From assembly GCA_050948785.1 (NCBI GenBank), contig JBMNEM010000001.1, positions 303,902-367,901 of the forward strand: DNA of 64,000 nucleotides, given 5' to 3'. This document shows, piece after piece, positions 52,647 to 63,000 of this stretch. The notes beneath the pieces were generated by a model. That model searched no databases. It had not been told where the DNA came from and was given only the letters and a program-made list of their open reading frames with translations. Numbering within the stretch: the stretch's first letter is position 1; each line of letters opens with the position of its first letter. The stretch is from JAAZMI01 sp050948785 (GTDB lineage: Bacteria; Bacillota; Dethiobacteria; DTU022; UBA8154). The position numbers were made by a program, and so were the translations under genes.

Positions 52647-52896
52647 GCTCAATTTTCGATATGCTCCTAAAAATAATGGAAGATTACATAATAAAAAATC
52701 CATCAAAATAAATAAAATAGATTTAATGAGGAAAAGTAAGAAAAAAATAGGAATTAATATAAATAAAATAGGGAGTTTGAGTAAATTAGAGATAATGCCT
52801 GGAAAATAAACGAAACGGAAAGGTTTAATTATTAATTTTAAGATCGAGTCCTTCAGTTTGATATTAGAAAAAAGTAGAAATATTTTCAATTGGCCC

Positions 52897-52955
52897 TTTA
52901 CAAAAGAGAAATTATGCGATACAATTAATTTAAAATAAAAAAAGAGAAATTATGC
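52897..52955 (+). promoter_or_regulatory. Promoter with duplicated operator-like sequence
   Basis: TTTACA (52897-52902), 17 bases, TACAAT (52920-52925). The 15-base AAAGAGAAATTATGC fills the promoter spacer (52903-52917) and is repeated exactly at 52941-52955, downstream of the expected start point. Such placement fits binding of a repressor at two sites. Confidence 0.6.
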
Positions 52956-52975
52956 AATAGAAAGAAGGTGAGTTA

Positions 52976-54250
52976 TTGGATTGCTGCTTCGTAGAACCAC
53001 ATTATATTCACCCGAAAAATATCTCTTACCGCTATACAATAAATCATTACAAAAGCATTAAGTCTTTGGAAGGTATTAAAACAGTAGAATTATCTAGCAT
53101 TGCCACTGAAATAACTGATGGTACTAGGGTAAAAAGAAACTATATAGATGAAGGGATTAGGCTTATTAACGTAGGTGATTTTAAAGATGGAACAATATAC
53201 CAACCATCCATAAAATCAATATCTGCAGAAGGTCTGAGGGAAAAAGATTACATAAAAGAAAACGATGTGCTGGTAACAGCGGTAGGCAGATCGGGTCAAG
53301 TTGTAAGGGTAACATCAAATTTAGAAGACTGTGTTATTTCATCAGATATTATTAGGATAAGGTTGAAGCAACCTTTTACAGCAAGAAGATTAGTTGCTTA
53401 CTTGAATAGTGAAGCAGGTCAATATGCTCTTGAATCAATAAAAAGTGGATTGATTAATCGCATAAGTATTAGTGACATAAAGGAGTTAAAAATACCAGCG
53501 GATTATGAGAGCATCTCCTTTAATGAACCCATACAGACCAATAATAGAAAAGATGCATATAGGTTGTATGAGGCATGTAAGGATATTTTAAACAATTATA
53601 TTGTGCAAGACGCTGATTTATTTAAAATTTCTAACAGTGTTTATATAAACGGAAATGAAATAAATGTTGATAGACTAGACCCTAAATACTATACCTATTT
53701 TCAAAGTAAACTTTATAAAACCATTTATAATGGTTGTAGTAATATTTGTTGGCAGCCATTAGGTCAAGTGGTGAAAATTAAGAAGGCTATAAAACCTAAA
53801 ATGGATGAAAACCAAATAGTTGAGTATATCAATATATCTAATGTAGATGACGATCTTTCCATTATTACAAGTACTGAAAAGGACTTATATAAAAACCTCA
53901 GCAGTAGAATTAGGTATGTATTAGAGAAAAATGAATTGATTACTGCAAAGTCAGGAAGTGCTACGGGAACAAAAAAACATGTGACGGCAGTGATTACTGA
54001 TAAACATGAAAGGATGATGGCCAGTGATGCTTTTTATAATATCAAGCCTGTAAGTATAGATCCTTTTTACCTGTTATTTTTATTCAAGCAGCCTATTATT
54101 TTAAAACAGATTGAAGCCGGTTCTATAGGTTTATATTTTAAGACAATAAACAGAAGAGAATTTGAGAATATTCGTATTCCAAGACTGAGTTTAACAGAAG
54201 AGGCGGAAATAGCAGAAAATATGAAGAATTATGTATATGCTCTAATGTAA
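52976..54250 (+). CDS. Type I specificity-subunit-like protein (HsdS family), first copy
   Basis: A 424-residue protein with two target-recognition-like halves, each with the HsdS pattern (VELSSIATEITDGTRV... IRLINVGDFKDG... ENDVLVTAVGRSGQVV; later QPLGQVVKIKKAIKP... EYINISNV... NELITAKSGSATGTKK). It would direct the methylase at 54663 to a bipartite DNA site. TTG start at 52976 after GAAGGTGAG. It is unusual to find it before hsdM and in addition to the S gene at 56541. Confidence 0.8.
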   Translation: MDCCFVEPHYIHPKNISYRYTINHYKSIKSLEGIKTVELSSIATEITDGTRVKRNYIDEGIRLINVGDFKDGTIYQPSIKSISAEGLREKDYIKENDVLVTAVGRSGQVVRVTSNLEDCVISSDIIRIRLKQPFTARRLVAYLNSEAGQYALESIKSGLINRISISDIKELKIPADYESISFNEPIQTNNRKDAYRLYEACKDILNNYIVQDADLFKISNSVYINGNEINVDRLDPKYYTYFQSKLYKTIYNGCSNICWQPLGQVVKIKKAIKPKMDENQIVEYINISNVDDDLSIITSTEKDLYKNLSSRIRYVLEKNELITAKSGSATGTKKHVTAVITDKHERMMASDAFYNIKPVSIDPFYLLFLFKQPIILKQIEAGSIGLYFKTINRREFENIRIPRLSLTEEAEIAENMKNYVYALM

Positions 54251-54296
54251 GGTGAACTTATTCTTATTATCGCGAAAGAAGGGAGGAGAGTAATCT

Positions 54297-54644
54297 ATGA
54301 TTGAGAAAGCATACGAGCAATTAAAAACTCCTAAAACATTATCTGAGGTTCATAGCAGATTTAATGAGATTGGTATCCAGTGGAATCAATCTCAAGTAAG
54401 ATTGTTTTTAGAAATGCACAAAAAAATTATCAAAAAAAATGAAATGTATTCAATAGGTGAAGGGGATATTGAGCAAAAAGTCTTACAGATACTAGATCAG
54501 TTATTTAAAGATAAGCCCAAAATTCCTTTCAGAAAAGTTATGGAGCAAATCCCATTCACTATTAGTAAGGCAGAACTATTGGAAATAGTTGAAAACAGCC
54601 AAAACTATTATACACCCAATGGTGTAATTATTAGTAAGAAGTAA
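54297..54644 (+). CDS. Small protein, possibly winged helix
   Basis: A 115-residue protein, not recognised. Helical repeats (TLSEVHSRFNEIGIQWNQSQVRLFLEMHKK; MEQIPFTISKAELLEIV) suggest two small winged-helix-like units. ATG after GGGAGGAG. It lies between the S-like gene and hsdM in the same operon. Confidence 0.65.
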   Translation: MIEKAYEQLKTPKTLSEVHSRFNEIGIQWNQSQVRLFLEMHKKIIKKNEMYSIGEGDIEQKVLQILDQLFKDKPKIPFRKVMEQIPFTISKAELLEIVENSQNYYTPNGVIISKK

Positions 54645-54662
54645 ATCCAAGGAGGTAATATA

Positions 54663-56528
54663 ATGGAACAGTTAAAATACAAACTGAATGAATTAGGATA
54701 TAAGGAAATCATAGATGTTAATGAAATGGCTTTTATGGCAGGAGATAGTGGCATTTATGTTTATGTTAAGAAAGTGGAAGATGGTACAGAATTAAGCCCT
54801 GAACTAGTAATAGAGTTCAATTATGAGGCCATGGATTTAGATCCTTTCCCTAATTTCGCATGGATTACAAATGGTGTGAACAATGTTTATTTAAATGTAG
54901 AGGAAGAAAAAAGTATTTCAGAGATCCCTCCATCTGTAAATATGGACAAGAATGTCATCAAAAAAAGAGAGTTAACTGAAAGAGACAAATGGTCCAATAG
55001 AATGTACAGTGAACTGCAAAAAAGGTTTGATGCTATTCACGAGCAAATTTATGCTTCTGGAGATAATGTTAACAACTCCAACGATGCCATAGATGAATTT
55101 TGTAAATTAATATTTATGGAAGAGTTTCGCCTCAATAATTCAGATTATATTTTAAGGGAAGGAAACCTTTCTGGTAGGAAATATAGCGAAATATTTCATT
55201 ACAGTTATTTAGAAAATGCAAAGGATAGGAAGAAAGTAGTTGAAGAAATAAGGGAAGCCTTTAGAGAAATTAAAGATCACGAGGATTATGTGGCAATCGA
55301 TGATGAGGGGGATAGGATACCAATTTTCCCTAAGGATGATTATTTAAAACTGCAAAATCCTAATATTTACGAAACAGTAATGAGAGCACTACAAGACCTT
55401 GGGGAGATTGAAGTAGATGGAGTAAAACGGCCTGCTACTCTATTAGATTTAACTGGAGATGTATTAGGTAGAGTCTTTGATGTTTTGTTAAGAGGAAAGT
55501 ATGAAAATAAGGGTGGCATGGGTATTTACCTAACCCCAAGACAAGTGACTGAAGCCGCTGTAGACATGGTAATGCATGATTTAAAAAAACAAGGGTCTTC
55601 TAAAATAATAGGAAAGGACCCTAAGACAGGGATGCCAACATTAAGAATACTAGATCCAGCGTGTGGATCTGCAGGCTTCTTAATTAAAGCCTTGGAAGAA
55701 ATTAAAAATTACATGCTTTATGAATTGGCGGGAAATAAAGAGCATCATAAAGCACAGTTTAAAGAAATGTTGGACCATTGCTTTGTAGGAGCGGACAGAA
55801 GTTCTGGGATGGTATTGAAGGCGAGAATAAATATGGCTCTACATGGGGCTTTAAAAGCACCTATTTTTCAAACTCTAAACTCCTTAAGCAATACTAATCT
55901 AAAACCAGAATCCTTTGATGTAATCATCACCAATCCCCCTTTCAAAAAAGGCGGAATATCTGTTAAAGACAAAGATGGTAAGTATTTGATAGAAGGATTA
56001 TATTCTAGCGATATAGATGAAGACGGTAATAATAGGATGTCCTCAGACGGGCTATCATTAGGTTCTAAACCAAACAATAAAGGTATATGGAAGCCTGTTA
56101 ATTCTGTTGACCCAGCAGTTCTTTTCATAGATAGATGTCTTCAATTGCTGAAACCAGGTGGTTTGATGATGATGGTAGTGCCAGACGGGATTTTGTCTAA
56201 CTCAGGAGACCAGTATATTCGAGAATATATAATGGGTAAAAAGAACTCTGTAACCGGTGAATTTGAAGGCGGTAAGGCAGTATTAAAAGCGGTAGTAAGT
56301 TTGCCACAAGAAACCTTTAAACTATCTGGAGCAGGAGCGAAAACATCGTTATTATATGTTAAGAAGAAGGAACATCCAGGCGAAAAACAGGGACCGGTAT
56401 TTATGGCAGTAGCCGATGAAGTAGGATTTGAGGTGAAAAATAATGTAGAGGTTCCCTTGGGTAATGACAGAAATGACTTGTTAAAGATTGTTGAGGCGTA
56501 TAAAAAGGGAATTCCAGAGGATATGTAA
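54663..56528 (+). CDS. hsdM: Type I restriction-modification adenine methylase (HsdM-like)
   Basis: A 621-residue N6-adenine DNA methyltransferase. S-adenosylmethionine motif I is DPACGSAGF (from D331) and the catalytic motif NPPF is at 424-427; helical N-terminal domain before residue 250 as in HsdM. It probably works with one or both S-like proteins. About 90 residues at the N-terminus before the HsdM-like part are not typical and may be an added domain. ATG after AAGGAGG. Confidence 0.9.
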   Translation: MEQLKYKLNELGYKEIIDVNEMAFMAGDSGIYVYVKKVEDGTELSPELVIEFNYEAMDLDPFPNFAWITNGVNNVYLNVEEEKSISEIPPSVNMDKNVIKKRELTERDKWSNRMYSELQKRFDAIHEQIYASGDNVNNSNDAIDEFCKLIFMEEFRLNNSDYILREGNLSGRKYSEIFHYSYLENAKDRKKVVEEIREAFREIKDHEDYVAIDDEGDRIPIFPKDDYLKLQNPNIYETVMRALQDLGEIEVDGVKRPATLLDLTGDVLGRVFDVLLRGKYENKGGMGIYLTPRQVTEAAVDMVMHDLKKQGSSKIIGKDPKTGMPTLRILDPACGSAGFLIKALEEIKNYMLYELAGNKEHHKAQFKEMLDHCFVGADRSSGMVLKARINMALHGALKAPIFQTLNSLSNTNLKPESFDVIITNPPFKKGGISVKDKDGKYLIEGLYSSDIDEDGNNRMSSDGLSLGSKPNNKGIWKPVNSVDPAVLFIDRCLQLLKPGGLMMMVVPDGILSNSGDQYIREYIMGKKNSVTGEFEGGKAVLKAVVSLPQETFKLSGAGAKTSLLYVKKKEHPGEKQGPVFMAVADEVGFEVKNNVEVPLGNDRNDLLKIVEAYKKGIPEDM

Positions 56529-56540
56529 GAGGGAGGTGAG

Positions 56541-57965
56541 GTGGTGAAAAATTATAATATACTATTGACTAAGCCTAGTTGTGTATGGGTTTATACAAAT
56601 TTTATTGGTACAAGAATTGATAGCAGTTATTATCGAAGTGAAAGCCTAGAAGATCTACAAGTAGTTTTAGACTATTCTAGTTGCTTTAAGATATCCGAAT
56701 TTTTTGAGGTAAGTAAGTTAGCGGGATTTGAATATACAAAGTATTTTACTCAGGAGAACTTAGCCAAAGGAACTGTTATTGCATTAACTAGTCAAAATAT
56801 ATTAGAGAATAATATTGATTTTAGTAATGTGATTAAAATACCAGTTGATATTCATAATGTTTTAAATAGGTCCAAAGTTATGTCAAAAGATATACTTCTC
56901 TCATATACAGGTCAATATAGGAGGGCTTGTGTAGTTCCAGATAATTTAGATTTACATTTAGGACCAAACATATGCAGGTTGAGAAAAAAGAAAGAAATAA
57001 ATGAGTACTATGTGTCAACATTTTTAAATTCAAAGTACGGACAATCAATATTAGATAGAGAAAAGACTGTTTCTGCTCAACCAACTGTTAATATGAGTAG
57101 GATAAGGGATATTACTATTCCTATTCCCTCCCAAGAAATCCAAAAATATATTGGGGACAAAGTGCGAAGGGCGGAAGAATTAAGGGAAGAAGCAAAGGCT
57201 GCAAAAAAAGATTATGAATATATAATACAGGATATATATTCCGATTCAAATATAATAAAGTTTCCGAAAGGATTTTACACAGTCCAAAGTCATGATTTTG
57301 ATGATAAACGTTTAAGAATAGATAGTAATTTTTATAACCCTTTGTATAAAAATGGGAAATTAAACTCCTATAAAAATGTAAAGTTATCAAAACTCGTTGA
57401 TTTGAAAAAGAATTGTAAGATTCAAGCGGAAGAAGAATACGCTTACTTTGAAATAGGAGATCTCTCTACATCTAATATATTAAATGGAAAAGAACGAGTA
57501 AAAGGTTCTGAATTACCGGGAAGAGCAAAGTTGAAATTGGAGAAGAATGATATTATTGTTTCCTTAGTTCAAGAGTCTATTGAAGTAACTTCCTATGTCG
57601 ATAAGGAATTGCATAATACATTAACCACTAATGGATGTGCCGTTTTAATGCCAAAGGATAAGTCATTATCTGGATATCTTTATGCCATAATATCTTCAAA
57701 ATATTTTATTGCTCAAAAATGTAGGTACATTTCTGGAACTAATATCAGGAGTATGTCAAAAGATGATTTGTTGGATATGAGAGTGCCTTTAGTCGAAGGT
57801 GGTACTCTCACTAAGGTTAATGAATTGGTAAAAAAGGAATTTGCTTGTTTAAGGGAATCTAAAAAACTAACCCTAGAAGCCAAACAGGATGTAGAAGACC
57901 TTATAGAAGGCAAATTTGATATGTCTAAACTGAATAATGAATCCAGTACAGAGAGCAGGTGTTAA
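56541..57965 (+). CDS. hsdS: Type I specificity-subunit-like protein (HsdS family), second copy
   Basis: A 474-residue protein with two recognition regions, joined by a coiled-coil-like helix (KVRRAEELREEAKAAKKDYEYII). The pattern GTVIALTSQNIL... SKDILLSYTGQYRRACVV and KNDIIVSLVQESIEVTSYV is typical of HsdS. Start GTG at 56541 or 56544 after GGGAGGTG, 12 bases after hsdM. The next gene begins one base after its stop. Confidence 0.85.
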   Translation: MVKNYNILLTKPSCVWVYTNFIGTRIDSSYYRSESLEDLQVVLDYSSCFKISEFFEVSKLAGFEYTKYFTQENLAKGTVIALTSQNILENNIDFSNVIKIPVDIHNVLNRSKVMSKDILLSYTGQYRRACVVPDNLDLHLGPNICRLRKKKEINEYYVSTFLNSKYGQSILDREKTVSAQPTVNMSRIRDITIPIPSQEIQKYIGDKVRRAEELREEAKAAKKDYEYIIQDIYSDSNIIKFPKGFYTVQSHDFDDKRLRIDSNFYNPLYKNGKLNSYKNVKLSKLVDLKKNCKIQAEEEYAYFEIGDLSTSNILNGKERVKGSELPGRAKLKLEKNDIIVSLVQESIEVTSYVDKELHNTLTTNGCAVLMPKDKSLSGYLYAIISSKYFIAQKCRYISGTNIRSMSKDDLLDMRVPLVEGGTLTKVNELVKKEFACLRESKKLTLEAKQDVEDLIEGKFDMSKLNNESSTESRC

Positions 57966-57966
57966 G

Positions 57967-59025
57967 ATGCTTGATGTAAAGAATTTAATAAGAGATCTGA
58001 ATGGCCTCTATGACTACGGAGAAGTAAAATTCGACAGTTATCTAACATATTTAATGGATTTAAACTTTATCAAAAGAATTGAAGATAGATATCTTATTAC
58101 AAATAAATGGATTGATTTTAGTGGCAAAGTTACCAGAGAAGATTTAATATCATCTCTGGCTTGCTGCTATCCACCTCTATTAGACTACCTTTTATGGAAA
58201 GTATATCAAGAAGCCTACGCTATTGGTCTGAGTGGAGATGGAGAGGCACTATATGAATTTATAGACCATATCCCTAAATTTGCAGAAAAAATATTAGCAA
58301 TTAGAGAGCAAAACTTTTCAGAAACTAATGAAATTAAAGCCTTTTATGGACCGATATTTAAAGGATACCCTCAGTATCGCACCATCCTTACTCGATTGCA
58401 GTTTATCCAGTTGGCAGAAGAGATAGAAGATACTGAGGTTGAAAGGATAGGAAAAACTCCAAATGATATATGGGTAAAGGAACGGAAAGTAAGTTCTAAT
58501 ATACATTTAGAAGTTTTGAAAGAAAAAAATCTATATGCATTAACGCCTTACAAATATGATGATTTTCAGGTGTCAGAAGAGATTAAGGAAATACTCTCCT
58601 ACCCTTGGAGAACGTTTATAGTAGTTTTAGGAATGGTTATTTCAGAATACAAGGCAGAGGGAATTAATGGCATATCCATTAGACCCAAAGATATAAAGAA
58701 TCCTTATACAGAACAACTTTTAGAGACCTTTATCTATGATCATAAGGGGAAAGAACATAAAATAGGAGATTTTAAAGAGTTTGTAAAACAGTTTTGTGAT
58801 AGAAACAATATACATTTATTCCCTAATAAGGCTCCGGAAGTTGATGTTATATTGTTTCAACTAATGGATAACAAGCAATTTGCTTATAAAGACGGTGAAT
58901 ATGTTTTAAACTCCTCTTTTGATGATAGGCTCTACTCATCGGAAGGGATTATCATAAAAAACCGTGCTAGGAAATTTAAGAGTATGCTAAAAGATTACAT
59001 TGAGGAATTGAGGAAATCATTATGA
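57967..59025 (+). CDS. Unrecognised 352-residue operon protein (E)
   Basis: Not recognised. The N-terminus (VKNLIRDLNGLYDYGEVKFDSYLTYLMDLNFIKRIEDRYLIT) looks like a winged helix; the rest is mixed helix and strand without visible catalytic motifs. ATG at 57967 follows AGCAGGTG and is one base after the hsdS stop; an ATG at 57937 overlaps hsdS. Its stop overlaps the next start as ATGA, so it belongs to the operon. Confidence 0.75.
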   Translation: MLDVKNLIRDLNGLYDYGEVKFDSYLTYLMDLNFIKRIEDRYLITNKWIDFSGKVTREDLISSLACCYPPLLDYLLWKVYQEAYAIGLSGDGEALYEFIDHIPKFAEKILAIREQNFSETNEIKAFYGPIFKGYPQYRTILTRLQFIQLAEEIEDTEVERIGKTPNDIWVKERKVSSNIHLEVLKEKNLYALTPYKYDDFQVSEEIKEILSYPWRTFIVVLGMVISEYKAEGINGISIRPKDIKNPYTEQLLETFIYDHKGKEHKIGDFKEFVKQFCDRNNIHLFPNKAPEVDVILFQLMDNKQFAYKDGEYVLNSSFDDRLYSSEGIIIKNRARKFKSMLKDYIEELRKSL

Positions 59026-60071
59026 AAATACATATTACTGCGGATAGATTTTGGACTGATAATTCGTCCATTGAACGGTGGCCGGAGATATTATTAAGGC
59101 TACCGGAGAAAATGGAATCTAATAGCAAATATGATATAGCAAAAACATATTTGTCTTATCCCACTGATGACAAAGGCAGATTAGTGCGATCGGATGAATT
59201 CTATGGACTGTTTGGAGCCGAAAGAAAGCAAGAAAAGATTATTATTTCAGGTGCTAACTTTATTTCAAAAGGCAAAGAAGGATATTTTTTAACAGATGAG
59301 GCATTGGAATTAAGAAATTGTTACCAAAGAGATGATGGTTGGGAAAAGCAATTAGCAAAGCAATTGTTAACCTATGCTATTAGAGTTAGGGCACTTGCTT
59401 TAGGAATTCTAAATAGCGACGGCATTTGCTTTCCCAAAAAGTTTTTAGATGAAAACAGAGAAGCCTATGTTGAAGTCGATGGTATAAGATATTTTCTTTT
59501 AAATCCTTCAACATCTGTACCGAATCTAAATGACTTTATGAAAAAGTATAGCAAAGAGTCATTAGGTCCTTATTGGAAAAAAGAATTGAATATTGGAGAT
59601 GAAGAGGAAATCCAATTGGTGGGTACAACCAAAGAAACCCCTTCTTTATCACAGATAGGGACCTATTTAAAAATGCCATTGACCTTATTTAAATATTTAG
59701 ACTGGTTCAAAGAAAAAGGTGAAGGGCTCTTTCAATTTAATAAGGAAAAAGTAAAAGAAGATATAGGTGAAGATGTTTTTAACAGTCTATTATTGAGTGG
59801 GTCATTAAAAGATACGGATATTTTAAAAGACTTAATATCAAAGCATGGAGATATTAGAGGATATTTTCCAGTAGAAATGGTGGGGAGTATTCTAAAGGAA
59901 AATATTGAACCCGAAACAAAGGAAAGTATTGATAAATGGATTGATCGTTATTTTATGCAAGGAATAGAAAGCGGCAAGTTTAGATTAATAGGTTATGAGC
60001 AAGGACAGCCAAGACATGGACGTGGACTATTGGGAGATAAGGAAAAACAGTTAATAAAATTAGAGTTTTAG
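59022..60071 (+). CDS. Unrecognised 349-residue operon protein (F)
   Basis: Not recognised. Begins MKIHITADRFWTDNSSIERW; the middle has alternating helices and the end is a basic RHGRGLLGDKEKQLIKLEF-like tail. Start and upstream stop overlap (ATGA), the following ATPase starts 13 bases after its stop. No nuclease or helicase signature is seen. Confidence 0.75.
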   Translation: MKIHITADRFWTDNSSIERWPEILLRLPEKMESNSKYDIAKTYLSYPTDDKGRLVRSDEFYGLFGAERKQEKIIISGANFISKGKEGYFLTDEALELRNCYQRDDGWEKQLAKQLLTYAIRVRALALGILNSDGICFPKKFLDENREAYVEVDGIRYFLLNPSTSVPNLNDFMKKYSKESLGPYWKKELNIGDEEEIQLVGTTKETPSLSQIGTYLKMPLTLFKYLDWFKEKGEGLFQFNKEKVKEDIGEDVFNSLLLSGSLKDTDILKDLISKHGDIRGYFPVEMVGSILKENIEPETKESIDKWIDRYFMQGIESGKFRLIGYEQGQPRHGRGLLGDKEKQLIKLEF

Positions 60072-60084
60072 GAGGAATGATTTT

Positions 60085-63000
60085 ATGAGTACATGGTCCA
60101 TTAATGGAACCAGTGAGTTTCCACTTACTCAACCAATGGTAGGGCAAAAAGAATTTTACAATGTTTTTAAATCATTCATTGGTACGGTAAAGGATGCAGG
60201 AATGGCTACTATATTTCCGGTGATTGGTAAATGGGGTATAGGTAAGTCAAGGATTGGTTTTGAAGTTATTTCAGAGGCAATTGGAATAGATAAGGGTTGG
60301 ATTATATCAGAGGACGGAGAGACGAAAAAAGTTAGAGTACTAAAGGAAAACTTTGAAGACGGTATTTTACCGATTTATATCCGTTACTCGCAAATGCTCC
60401 ATCAGGACTTAACCAGTGATAACTGGGTGGCGTATGGAACTTATACAGCCTTATCTTATTTAGCACAAGAACCTGATAGCAGTATGCAGGGGAGGGTAAT
60501 GGAGGAATTACAAAATGCCCTGTTACCTTTTGGATTTAAAAAAGAGAAACTGAAAACTATCTTAAAGATAGGAGAGGTTCATCAAGATGATCTGCTTCTA
60601 GATATGAGGGGATTAGATGCAATGGTGAGGGAAGCCATGGATTATCTAAAAAAATGTGGCATTGATCATCTTCTAATTGTGTGCGAAGAGGTTGAAACAG
60701 CCGGAGAGATTGCAAAATATGGATTAGAAAAGGATAAGGAAAATATTAATAAAGTTGATGGAGAAGCCATAAAGGTTATTTCCTCTGCCATTAAACATGA
60801 GGACACAAGAAAGAAGTATCCCAATATTTCCTTTATGCTGCTTTGTTCGCCGGTAATTGGCTATCACATTAAGGGTATAGGTGCCTTAGAAAGGAGAATT
60901 CCCATATGTGAGTTGAAAAATAATTCCTTTGCAGATATAGCAGATTTTATGAATGAATTAAAAAAAGATGGGAAAATGAACTCTTACCCAGAAGGCCTGG
61001 TTGAAGCCGCCTATACCATAGCCGGTGGGAACTTTGGCTGGCTTAATGTAATTATGGCAGAAGTAGATTACCGTATAGCAGGTAAGAAAGATGTAGAGAC
61101 GGGAGAAGTTCTGGAGGATCTCTTAAATACGAGTTCCAGGTTCCAAAATAGTCTAATTGATAAAGCAGCCTTTGATTATATTAGTTGTAAAGAAAAGTAT
61201 CGACCCATTATTAAGAATGCTTTACTTATGCAGTTACCTGTTAGGAAATCGAAGTATGAAGAAGATCAAATAGAAGGAATGATGCAAGCCAAAGCCTCTG
61301 ACGGGACAAAACTTTTTAAAGAATTTTATGTAGTAAAGTTGAAAAAAGATTCACTAGGTGAGCAACTACATAATGTAGGTTATAGGCGATTGCAAGGCAA
61401 TCAATTTGCCAATGCTTTTGGTGCCAGTTTTGACTTAGAAGTTCTCTTGAAAAACCTTAAGATGTATTCCCTTCATGTGGAAGAGCATGAATATATCATT
61501 GGAGCAGAAGAAGAAACCTTTTTAGACCAGATAAGAATGCTATATCCTGAAGAAGGAGTAGAAGAAGCGGCTAAATACATCTTTGAATTTGTAAAACAAA
61601 AAGTAGAGGAAGAAGGAATTGTTCCAACATATATAGGACCTAACTTTGCTTATTTATATCAATTAAACAAGCGATATAGAGTCGACAAAGGTGAGTTTAG
61701 TTATTTAACTGATGGGGAGAAGAACCAAGAGTTAGAAGAATATATTGAGGAAATGAAAAAAGATAAAGAAGGCGAGGTCCTTAGAATACTAACAGGAGCC
61801 ATTAGAGCCTTAGAAATAAACTATAACGAAACAGAGACATTCCAATTAGCGGGAATGACTTGTATGAGAACAATCGTTGAAGAAGGACCTTGGCTAACAG
61901 TAAATCCTCATAATATAGTTACGATAGTTTGGGGAAAAGATGAAGAAAAACTTTATCAAGGATTGCAAGATAGAAGACTTCTTAATAAAGGTGTACATCC
62001 TATTTATGTTTTATCAGATACCCCTATAGATGAAACAATTGAAAAAGTAAAAAGAGATTTTAAAGAAGTCGGGAAATGCTTAATACCATTACAGATATCA
62101 AGGCTCCAAAAAGATATATTAGAGGTCATGTCTATTTCTAAGGATATGGTTGATTTTAGGGATTCTGCTAATCAGATAGGAATTGTGTATCGTGAGAAAA
62201 TTAGAAAACTCAACGATTTCTTCATCCATGGGGCAAGGAAATGGTTTGAAGAAATTGATGAGAAGGGCTATATCCTAAGACCTATTATTTATAAGAGTCA
62301 GTGGGATTATAAACAAATTGGTTTGCTGGCTAAAGCCTTTAAAATAATGTTAGTCAATAATGCCACCATAGAACAACTGGGTTCTGATCCTAGCGTTAAA
62401 CTCGATGATGGGGAATATCAAGATTTGCTATCTATTATGCGACATGTCCATATTGGTACAATAATGGAGAAGAAAGGGTTCAAAAACACAGGAATTTTTG
62501 TGAATGACTCTAGTTCAGATGTTGATATTCCCAAGGCATTTATACACTTTTTGTCCTTTATAGGATTTAAAAATAGAAGCCTAAGGGACTTTGAAAGCAA
62601 ATATTTCTTTAGTGGGTTTGACAAGGTAAAACCAAAGAAAATCATTGAACAATGGATTGAATTCTTTATAGCCTTAAAACTAATCTACAAAGCAGACGGT
62701 TTTATTAAAAGAGTCAATAACAATGATTTAAATGAAAGATATGAAAAGGTTAAGCATTGGTTTGAAAAGGATTATATAGAGGAGAAAAATGAACTTAGAG
62801 AAATAATTGAAGGACCATATTTAAATGCATTAGATTTACAGAACCCAATTTACAAAGAAAAACTAGAAGATGCAAAAAAATACTTGGAACAGATTTCATT
62901 AGACGACTTGAGCAAATTAGATAGTGAAGATGTATTAGATAAATGGTCAGGGATACTAAAAAAACTTGATCAGTTCTATAAGTTGGTGGACTATATTTAT

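Noticed and set aside
52572..52889. Minus-strand frame of 105 codons, strongly hydrophobic
   Set aside because: It crosses the terminator at 52605-52646, has no binding site and lies in poly-A/T sequence that gives Phe/Leu/Ile runs by composition.
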